Of a stretch of DNA of 64,000 bases, positions 58,463 through 64,000 are shown one piece after another; within the stretch, counting starts at the first letter, position 1; the number at the start of each line of letters is the position of its first letter. This DNA is from Mycobacterium sp. OAS707 (lineage in GTDB: Bacteria > Actinomycetota > Actinomycetes > Mycobacteriales > Mycobacteriaceae). A program made the translations under genes and the position numbers. Location: contig NZ_JADBDS010000002.1 of assembly GCF_014873705.1 (NCBI RefSeq), positions 558,001 through 622,000 of the forward strand, given 5' to 3'. The notes below the pieces were generated by a model. That model was not told where the DNA came from. It made no database searches and saw only the letters and a program-made list of their open reading frames with translations.

Positions 58463-59781
58463 GCCAGCGCGTCGCTGAGCTTTGATCTCCGGAAGCGGTG
58501 GCCCAGCGTCGTCAGCTTCGTCGGCACCACCCGCTGACTGGCCTCGGCCAACTCGCGAGCGCCCTGCTCCCCCAACAACAGTCGCGGTCCCAGCGACGGC
58601 ACCGGCACCCTCGCCGGGCGGTGCAGCACGCCTGCGAGCACTCTGGTGTAGTCGGCGTTGCGCACCGGTTCCGGTGCGACGGCGTTGACCGGCCCGCTCA
58701 ACCGAGTGTCGTACAGCGCCCGGTGGTACACATCCAGCAGGTCGTCCAGCCCGATCCACGACAGCCACTGCTGCCCGCTGCCGAGCCGGCCGCCCAACCC
58801 CGCCGCGAACAGCGGTCGCATCAGCTTCAACGTGCCACCGCGCGCCGACTGCACGATCCCGGTTCGCACAGTGACCACCCGCAATCCCGCCTCTGCCGCG
58901 GGCGTCGTCGCCGCTTCCCAGTCGGACACCACGTCGGCCAGAAAGCCGTCGCCGCGCACGCTTTCCTCGCTCAACAGCGCGTCGCCGCGATCGAACCCGT
59001 AGTAGCCGATCGCCGATGCGCTGACGAACGTGGCGGGGCCGCCGTCGGCCGAACCTGCGGCGTCGGCGAGCCTGCGCGTCGGCTCGATGCGACTGTCCCG
59101 GATGCCGTCCTTGTGGCGATCGGTGAATCGCCCGGCGATCGACTCGCCGGCCAGGTGCACCACCGCATCGACACTGGACAGCAGATCAGGCGCGGGCTTT
59201 TCCGGATTCCATTGTCGCTCAAGGTTATTGCGGGCAGGTCTGCGCACGAGCCGAATGACGCGATGCCCACCCGTGCTGAGAAAGGCCGACAACGCCGAGC
59301 CGACAAGACCGGATGCACCGGTGATCGCCACCACCATCGGCGACAGTCCCGCATCGCGATGCGCGGCCAGATCCTGCGCCAGTTGCCGGTGCCGATAGAC
59401 GAACGTCGAGCGCAGCGCCGCCGCAGGCACCGAGGTGTCGACGCGGTCGCGAACCCGCGTGCCGCCGGCCGCCTCACTGAACTCATGGGTGTGCCGCCAC
59501 CAGCCGATCACTCGCGCCGGCCAAGACGACAAACCCTGCGAAGACAATTCGTCGACGAACCGGTGCGGCGGATCGAAAGCCGACGGATCGTGCTGCGCCA
59601 CCCATCGCAACCCACCCGGTAGGCCGAGCACCGCGCGCCCGTCGCCCAGCGATGACGTCTCCGCCACGACGGTCATCGGCTGCCACGGCGGCACCAGCCG
59701 GGGCATCGCACCTGGGCGGCTGTGCCAGGCGAATACCTCTGCGAGCGGATGGTCGACGACGCTTTCGTATTCGATGCCCAT
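58441..59781 (-). CDS. TIGR01777 family epimerase with N-terminal SRPBCC domain
   Basis: The 446-residue two-domain protein begins at ATG 59781. Residues 1-150 form an SRPBCC domain (GIEYESVVDHPLAEVFAWHS, WWRHTHEFSEAAGGTRVRD). From about residue 152 there is an NAD(P)-dependent epimerase domain with VVAITGASGLVGSALSAFL, VDAVVHLAGESIAGRF, SASAIGYYGFDRGD (S and YxxxD/K-type region) and WLSWIGLDDLLDVYHRAL, diagnostic for TIGR01777 (SulA/YfcH-like). The open frame extends further upstream to 59994, but it lacks similarity and overlaps a divergent gene. Substrate unknown. Confidence 0.88.
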   Translation of the reverse strand: MGIEYESVVDHPLAEVFAWHSRPGAMPRLVPPWQPMTVVAETSSLGDGRAVLGLPGGLRWVAQHDPSAFDPPHRFVDELSSQGLSSWPARVIGWWRHTHEFSEAAGGTRVRDRVDTSVPAAALRSTFVYRHRQLAQDLAAHRDAGLSPMVVAITGASGLVGSALSAFLSTGGHRVIRLVRRPARNNLERQWNPEKPAPDLLSSVDAVVHLAGESIAGRFTDRHKDGIRDSRIEPTRRLADAAGSADGGPATFVSASAIGYYGFDRGDALLSEESVRGDGFLADVVSDWEAATTPAAEAGLRVVTVRTGIVQSARGGTLKLMRPLFAAGLGGRLGSGQQWLSWIGLDDLLDVYHRALYDTRLSGPVNAVAPEPVRNADYTRVLAGVLHRPARVPVPSLGPRLLLGEQGARELAEASQRVVPTKLTTLGHRFRRSKLSDALAHELGQG

Positions 59782-59825
59782 ATAACTGGGTACCCTGAAA
59801 AAACCCCCGATGTCGAAAGATCGCG

Positions 59826-60497
59826 ATGAGCGGATGGAGCGGGCTCGCCCGACGAAATGCGCGGCGAACCTTCCGGGACCGCCGAGATGCCGGCCACGTC
59901 CTGGCTGAGGAGTTGGCGTCCTATCGGGGCACGGACAACCTCGTCGTGCTGGGCCTGGCCCGCGGAGGTGTGCCGGTCGGGTGGGAGGTCGCATCCTTCT
60001 TGCACGCGCCGCTGGACGTTTTCCTGGTGCGCAAGCTCGGTGTGCCGCAATGGGAGGAACTCGCGATGGGCGCCATCGCTACGGGTGGCGGCGTGGTGGT
60101 CAACGACAACCTGGTGCGCAGCCTCGGCATCAGCGACGAGCAACTGCAGGCCGCGATCGACCGCGAGACCGAGGAGCTTCATCGGCGCGAGAGCGCCTAC
60201 CGCGGTGGGCGTGGACCGGTCGACATCGCAGGCAACACAGTGATCCTCGTCGACGACGGCATCGCCACGGGTGCCAGCATGCTTGCCGCCGTGCGCGCCG
60301 TGCGGGCAGCCGATCCGGCGCAAGTCGTGGTCGCAGTTCCGGTGGGCCCGGCGTCAGCCTGCCAGCAGCTCGCCGAAGAAGCCGACGACGTGGTGTGTGC
60401 GACGATGCCGCCCGGATTTGAAGCCGTCGGCCAGGTGTTCGAGGACTTCCATCAGGTCACCGACGACGAAGTGCGCGAATTGCTTTCGCGCGGCTGA
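59826..60497 (+). CDS. Phosphoribosyltransferase-domain protein
   Basis: The 223-residue protein has the PRPP-binding motif [20 protein letters not shown] near residue 140 and the family's N-terminal [15 protein letters not shown] and [18 protein letters not shown] blocks. Both are typical of the actinobacterial phosphoribosyltransferase often found with dienelactone-hydrolase or erythromycin-esterase-like domains. Here it stands alone, without a fused partner. Its start is 45 bp from the divergent epimerase gene. Base specificity cannot be told. Confidence 0.87.
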   Translation: MSGWSGLARRNARRTFRDRRDAGHVLAEELASYRGTDNLVVLGLARGGVPVGWEVASFLHAPLDVFLVRKLGVPQWEELAMGAIATGGGVVVNDNLVRSLGISDEQLQAAIDRETEELHRRESAYRGGRGPVDIAGNTVILVDDGIATGASMLAAVRAVRAADPAQVVVAVPVGPASACQQLAEEADDVVCATMPPGFEAVGQVFEDFHQVTDDEVRELLSRG

Positions 60498-60526
60498 GCC
60501 GCGCAATTCAACACTGCCCCAACGGT

Positions 60527-60856
60527 TTAACGGCTGTTGCTGCCCTCGTCGTGCTGTTCGACGGCGGTCGTCGCTGTGTCGCCGTTGTCGGACTCGTCGT
60601 CCTCGGCGACGGGCGCCTCTTCGGGGTAGTCTTCGGCGTATTCGGGTTCGTCGGCGTCCTCGGCGTCGTTGTCATCGGCGGCCTGCTCTGATACCTCGCC
60701 CTTGGACCGTTCCCGCAAGGCGTCGATAATCAGCAACACCACCCCGACCACGCTGGCCGCGATGCAGACCCAGGCGATCAGCTCATTGCTGGTGACCACG
60801 GCGGTGACCAAGGCCGCGAGGCCGATAACGGCGAGCACAAGAGCAACGATCAGCAT
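60527..60856 (-). CDS. Small membrane protein with acidic tail (Rv2144c-like)
   Basis: The 109-residue protein has two hydrophobic helices (MLIVALVLAVIGLAALVTAVV and IAWVCIAASVVGVVLLIIDAL), then a basic stretch (RERSKG) and a highly acidic disordered C-terminus of about 60 residues (DDNDAEDADEPEYAEDYPEE and on). It is the position counterpart of M. tuberculosis Rv2144c, directly downstream of wag31. The acidic tail should face the cytosol and could contact the basic DivIVA/Wag31 network, but that is only a suggestion. It ends 30 bp after the convergent phosphoribosyltransferase. Confidence 0.85.
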   Translation of the reverse strand: MLIVALVLAVIGLAALVTAVVTSNELIAWVCIAASVVGVVLLIIDALRERSKGEVSEQAADDNDAEDADEPEYAEDYPEEAPVAEDDESDNGDTATTAVEQHDEGSNSR

Positions 60857-60903
60857 TGACCAACCCTAGGTGGTAGTCGCGACGTTTTCGGGGAACCGGA
60901 GTA

Positions 60904-61722
60904 CTAGTTGTTGCCCCGGTTGAATTGGTTGAAGCCGCCGCCGTCGTTGTTGGCGCTGGAATCGACCGGCGCGGCCGAACCGCGCTGGCCCAGCTCTTCG
61001 AGCTGCGATTCCAGATAGGTCTTGAGCCGGGTGCGGTATTCGCGCTCGAAGGTGCGCAGCTGCTCCAGCCGGCCTTCCAGCACCGTGCGCTGCTGGTTGA
61101 TGGTGCCCATGATCTCGGAATGCTTGCGCTCGGCGTCGGCCTGCAGGGCGTCGGCCTTCTCCTGGGCCTGGCGCAGCTGCGCCTCGGACCGGGTCTGGGC
61201 GTCGGCCAGCATGGCGTCGGCGCGCTGACGGGCCTCGGCAACCGTGGTCTCGGCGGTCTGCCTGGCCTCGCTGACCATCGCGTCGGCCTGGGCACGGGCG
61301 TCGGCCAGCATCTTCTCCGACTCGGCTTTGGCGGTTCCGGTCAACCGGTCTGCGGTGTCTTGGGCCAGGCTGAGCACCTTGGCGGCCTTGATGTGGCTTT
61401 CCTCGCTGACCGGAGCGGCGGGCTGCGGCGGCGGTGCGTCATAGACGGGCTGCGGCGCAGGCGTTGGCGCCGGTTCCGGCTCGGGCTCGTAAAGCGGGAT
61501 GGCCGTCGTGGGCTGCGCGCCGCCGCCCGCACGGGCGCTGGCCAACTCCTGGTCCAGCTCCGAAACGCGCTGACGAAGGTCGGCGTTCTCCTCGATGAGG
61601 CGGGTCAGCTCGTTCTCTACCAGATCGAGGAAGGCGTCGACCTCGTCCTCGTTGTAGCCGCGCTTGCCGATCGGTGGCTTGCTGAACGCGACGTTGTGGA
61701 CGTCGGCTGGTGTGAGCGGCAT
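60904..61722 (-). CDS. wag31: Cell-wall polar growth protein Wag31 (DivIVA)
   Basis: Wag31 assembles at cell poles and septum through curvature sensing and recruits the elongation machinery. The 272-residue protein starts at ATG 61722 with [20 protein letters not shown] and [18 protein letters not shown], the membrane-binding DivIVA domain. A Pro-rich linker (about 75-115) follows, then a long coiled coil (about 125-245) with heptad-like [20 protein letters not shown], and a tail ending NQFNRGNN. Thr73, the Ser/Thr-kinase phosphorylation site known in M. tuberculosis, is conserved in PTTAIP. A 240-bp leader separates it from yggT, so it probably has its own promoter. Confidence 0.98.
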   Translation of the reverse strand: MPLTPADVHNVAFSKPPIGKRGYNEDEVDAFLDLVENELTRLIEENADLRQRVSELDQELASARAGGGAQPTTAIPLYEPEPEPAPTPAPQPVYDAPPPQPAAPVSEESHIKAAKVLSLAQDTADRLTGTAKAESEKMLADARAQADAMVSEARQTAETTVAEARQRADAMLADAQTRSEAQLRQAQEKADALQADAERKHSEIMGTINQQRTVLEGRLEQLRTFEREYRTRLKTYLESQLEELGQRGSAAPVDSSANNDGGGFNQFNRGNN

Positions 61723-61962
61723 TGTCTGCCCCCTTGAAGTTTCTGGACCGTCAACCGATCTCAAAGTGTAGAGCCTTACTGGAACGTAACTGGCGTCCAT
61801 CCTGTCACACGCGACCCTGCGGTTGCAGGAGAGGATGAATTTTAAGAGCGAATTTCAATCATGGGACAGAGTTACACAGCCGGCTGCGCCGACGAAATGA
61901 GCCCCGGCAAACCCGCGGTACCTGGCGCCGCGATCGCCAAAGACCCGACGGCAGGCCAGTTC

Positions 61963-62253
61963 TCAGGTGGCGGCGCCGAACGCCAATTGCATGCCGATGA
62001 ACGCCACCAACAGCAGCACCATGATCGAGAGGTCGAACCGGACCGCGCCTATCGTGAGCTGCGGGATGAGCCGTCGAAGCAATTTCACGGGTGGATCGGT
62101 CACGGTCATGATCAGTTCGAGGACGACGACCGTCAGTCCCTTGGGCTGCCAGTCTCTGGAGAACGACCGGATGAACTCGACGACGACCCGCGCGATCAGC
62201 AGCAGCCAGAACACGAACAGCGCGAAGCCAAGGATCTCGAAGAAGAGCGCCAA
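61963..62253 (-). CDS. YggT family membrane protein (Rv2146c-like)
   Basis: The 96-residue membrane protein has two hydrophobic regions (FFEILGFALFVFWLLLIARV and FDLSIMVLLLVAFIGMQLAF) and, between them, TVTDPPVKLLRRLIPQLTIG, the YggT signature. It sits between sepF and wag31, as in most Actinobacteria, which points to a part in septum or pole organisation. The start is at 62253, followed upstream by a 102-bp gap to sepF. No biochemical activity is known. Confidence 0.93.
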   Translation of the reverse strand: MALFFEILGFALFVFWLLLIARVVVEFIRSFSRDWQPKGLTVVVLELIMTVTDPPVKLLRRLIPQLTIGAVRFDLSIMVLLLVAFIGMQLAFGAAT

Positions 62254-62355
62254 CTGAAGCCGACCTCACTACGGGCAGATGTGTGACATTCGATACAGCG
62301 CTCGCAGCTGGTCAAATCGCGAAGCGCGACGCCAGCCTACCTGTCGATCGTCACC

Positions 62356-63000
62356 CTACTGATAGGCGTAGAAACCGGCCTCGGCGATGCGGCGCCGCTC
62401 ATCGGCGCTGACGTCGACATCGGCGGGAGACAGCAGGAACACCTTGGTGGCGACCTTGTCGAATGAGCCGCGCAGCGCGAACGCCAACCCGGCGGCGAAG
62501 TCGACCAGTCGCTTCGCGTCGGCGTTGTCCATCGAGACCAGGTCCATGATCACCGGGGTGCCGTCGCGGAACTTCTCGCCGATGGTCCGGGCCTCGCTGT
62601 AGTCCTTCGGGCGCAGCGTGGTGATCTTCGACAGCGGGCTGCCCGCCTCGAACAGCTCGGCCATCCGTCGCGGGTCCATCGCGAGCGCGCCGCGGGTCGA
62701 GCCGCGCAGGGCGCTGAACCGTGGTGCCGGGCGCTCGAACTCCCTGGGGGCGCGCAGCCTGGCCTCGAAACGATCCTCGTCGCGGTATCCGCCGCGGTAG
62801 CCTGCCGGTTCGTCGTAATCGCGGGCGGCAAGCCGGTCGTCGTAGCCGCGGCCGTAACCCTCGTCGTCAAACCGCTCCTCACGCGGACGGCGGGAGTAGC
62901 CGCGCGCTGGGCCGCGGTCGTCGTCTTCGTAGTACTCGTCGTCGTAATCATCCATCGGCGCCATACCGAAGTAGGCCTTGACCTTGTGCAGTGTGCTCAT
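62356..63000 (-). CDS. sepF: Cell division protein SepF
   Basis: SepF links FtsZ filaments to the membrane at the septum; Actinobacteria lack FtsA and depend on it. The 214-residue protein from ATG 63000 begins [19 protein letters not shown], the N-terminal membrane-binding amphipathic helix. A disordered Asp/Tyr/Arg-rich linker (about 20-120) follows. The C-terminal SepF core contains [40 protein letters not shown] and [20 protein letters not shown], the FtsZ-binding fold. An open frame further upstream to 63120 is without similarity. Confidence 0.97.
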   Translation of the reverse strand: MSTLHKVKAYFGMAPMDDYDDEYYEDDDRGPARGYSRRPREERFDDEGYGRGYDDRLAARDYDEPAGYRGGYRDEDRFEARLRAPREFERPAPRFSALRGSTRGALAMDPRRMAELFEAGSPLSKITTLRPKDYSEARTIGEKFRDGTPVIMDLVSMDNADAKRLVDFAAGLAFALRGSFDKVATKVFLLSPADVDVSADERRRIAEAGFYAYQ

Positions 63001-63065
63001 CGGTGGGACCCTTCTGCTTCGCGAAGTCTTGGTGTCTGTGATGAAGATGTGACTAGAGTGACTAC

Positions 63066-63815
63066 TCAGGGTGACGTTAGCGGCCGTTGCCCCATTAGCG
63101 CGGTACCGACACGCACACACGTCGAACCGTGTTTGACCGCGCTCTCGAGGTCGCTGGACATGCCCGCCGACAGCCCGAGCGGCTGGTCATAGGACTTCTG
63201 CACCCGTTCCTTTTCTTCTTGCAGGCGCAAGAACGCTTCGTCGGGGTCGGCGTTGAGCGGCGGGATCCCCATCAGCCCGACGAACTCCAGCCCGTCCGCG
63301 GCCGCGATGGCCGCGCACAGTTCATCCACTGAATCCGGGCGGCCGATGTCGACGCCTCCCCTCGCTTCATCGCCGTCGAGGCTCAGCTGCAGATAAACCC
63401 GTAGCGGCGCAGGCCGGCGGCCCTGCTCCAGCGCCTCGCGGGCGGCCCGATCCAGAGCGGCGATCAGCTTGGCGCTGTCGACCGAGTGCGCCGCGTAGGC
63501 CCAGTTGGCGATCGAGCGCGCCTTGTTGCGCTGAATCCGCCCGACCATGTGCCAGCGAATGGGCTCCGCGCCCGACACTGCACCGACTTCCGCGCATTTA
63601 TTCGATGCTTCCTGTTCGCGCGATTCACCGAATTCACGACATCCCAGACGGCGCAATATAAGGACATCGCTAGCCGGAAAGAATTTCGTAATAGGCAGTA
63701 ATTCAATTTCATTTGGATTGCGATCGGCGGCCTCTGCGGCGCGCGCGAGGCGGGTCCGCAGGGCCGCAAGCGCGTCAGCCAGTTCGCGTTCACGCACGCT
63801 CGCCATCGCGGTCAT
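63066..63815 (-). CDS. Pyridoxal-phosphate homeostasis protein YggS (YlmE/PROSC family)
   Basis: The 249-residue alanine-racemase-fold protein has the PLP lysine in [14 protein letters not shown] and the blocks [29 protein letters not shown] and the C-terminal [20 protein letters not shown] with VGTALMG. PROSC proteins keep free PLP levels safe; no enzymatic reaction is established. ATG 63815 overlaps the yfiH stop by four bases (ATGA), deciding the start over the longer frame at 63824. A patch at about 63594-63722 uses AT-rich, in mycobacteria very rare codons (TTA, ATA, AAA, AAT, ATT), unlike the rest of the gene. Confidence 0.94.
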   Translation of the reverse strand: MTAMASVRERELADALAALRTRLARAAEAADRNPNEIELLPITKFFPASDVLILRRLGCREFGESREQEASNKCAEVGAVSGAEPIRWHMVGRIQRNKARSIANWAYAAHSVDSAKLIAALDRAAREALEQGRRPAPLRVYLQLSLDGDEARGGVDIGRPDSVDELCAAIAAADGLEFVGLMGIPPLNADPDEAFLRLQEEKERVQKSYDQPLGLSAGMSSDLESAVKHGSTCVRVGTALMGQRPLTSP

Positions 63816-64000
63816 TCCATCCACACCAACGACGCCAGCCGTCCGGTCGGGGCATCGCGACGATGACTGAACAGGTTGTGGTCGGCCACCGTGCAGCGGG
63901 GGTCGACGTCGATGGCCGTGATGCCCAAAGCCGTTAGCTGCCTGGCTATTCCGGCGCGCAGGTCGAGGCCGGGGGTGCCGCGCGACGTCGTCGTGCGACT
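63812..64000 (-). CDS. YfiH/PgeF-type multicopper polyphenol oxidase (laccase domain), C-terminal 62 residues only
   Basis: The frame enters from the window edge and ends with TGA at 63812-63814. The visible part contains LDLRAGIARQLTALGITAID, DPRCTVADHNLFSHRRDAPT and [10 protein letters not shown]. The Cys and His in RCTVADHNLFSHRRD correspond to the metal and active-site residues of the YfiH (PgeF) family, which hydrolyses or edits peptidoglycan precursors in some bacteria. It is coupled to yggS by ATGA and matches Rv2149c by synteny. The N-terminal part lies outside the window. Confidence 0.92.
   Translation of the reverse strand, partial: SRTTTSRGTPGLDLRAGIARQLTALGITAIDVDPRCTVADHNLFSHRRDAPTGRLASLVWME

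Overview
The window is chromosomal DNA of a high-GC actinobacterium, almost certainly an environmental, non-tuberculous mycobacterium (Mycolicibacterium-like). The evidence is the pupylation/proteasome pair dop and mpa, the mycothiol gene mshC, the polar-growth genes wag31/sepF/yggT/yggS/yfiH, the lipoproteins LppK and LppL, and a gene order that follows, from memory, the M. tuberculosis block Rv2112c to Rv2149c with insertions and losses. No PE/PPE gene, IS element, integrase, CRISPR array or rRNA was seen. There is one tRNA gene (Leu, GAG anticodon).

Layout. 1-10 kb: dop (cut by the window edge), a ThrE-like exporter, two paralogous membrane proteins, the proteasomal ATPase mpa, an MTB12-like secreted protein, lppK, a DUF503 protein, trmI and a RecB-like Fe-S nuclease. 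10-18 kb: a thioesterase, an ArsR/SRPBCC/flavodoxin mini-operon, a flavin disulfide oxidoreductase, hisE-hisG, a sugar-porter MFS protein and a HAD phosphatase. 18-23 kb: a cobalamin-dependent methionine synthase (metH) of the E. coli type, a leader that folds like an S-adenosylhomocysteine (SAH) riboswitch, and directly behind it a decayed fragment of what looks like the native mycobacterial-type metH. 23-33 kb: a PAC2 protein, an acyl-ACP desaturase, a DUF1254 lipoprotein with an SDR, then a tightly packed minus-strand run: uppP, phosphatase, DUF3090, SCO1664-like, cysQ, mshC, arginase-like. 33-40 kb: lppL, DUF5703, pyrD, a DUF385 protein, a PEBP protein, an M20 peptidase, tRNA-Leu, and an Rrf2 regulator divergent from an NmrA-type protein across a perfect palindrome. 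40-52 kb, accessory metabolism: a frameshifted SDR, the fused diflavin nitrate reductase nasN, a Ca2+/H+ exchanger, a universal stress protein, a tctABC tricarboxylate transporter and a divergent CitA/CitB-type two-component system. 52-60 kb: a DUF222/HNH protein, two tandem phospholipase D paralogues, a beta-lactamase-fold lipoprotein without its catalytic Ser/Lys, a glutamine amidotransferase-like protein, a TIGR01777 epimerase and a phosphoribosyltransferase. 60-64 kb: the conserved cell-division/polar-growth cluster, read yfiH-yggS-sepF-yggT-wag31.

The strongest find is the metH locus. It looks like a replacement of the resident metH by a foreign, proteobacterial-type metH that kept its own SAH-sensing leader, with a fossil of the old gene left upstream. 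Genes are densely packed and many overlap by 1-17 bp, which implies translational coupling. The only gene-free stretch over 300 bp is 22537-22979, and it is filled by the riboswitch and the metH fossil. Comparisons with named relatives were made from memory, without database searches.
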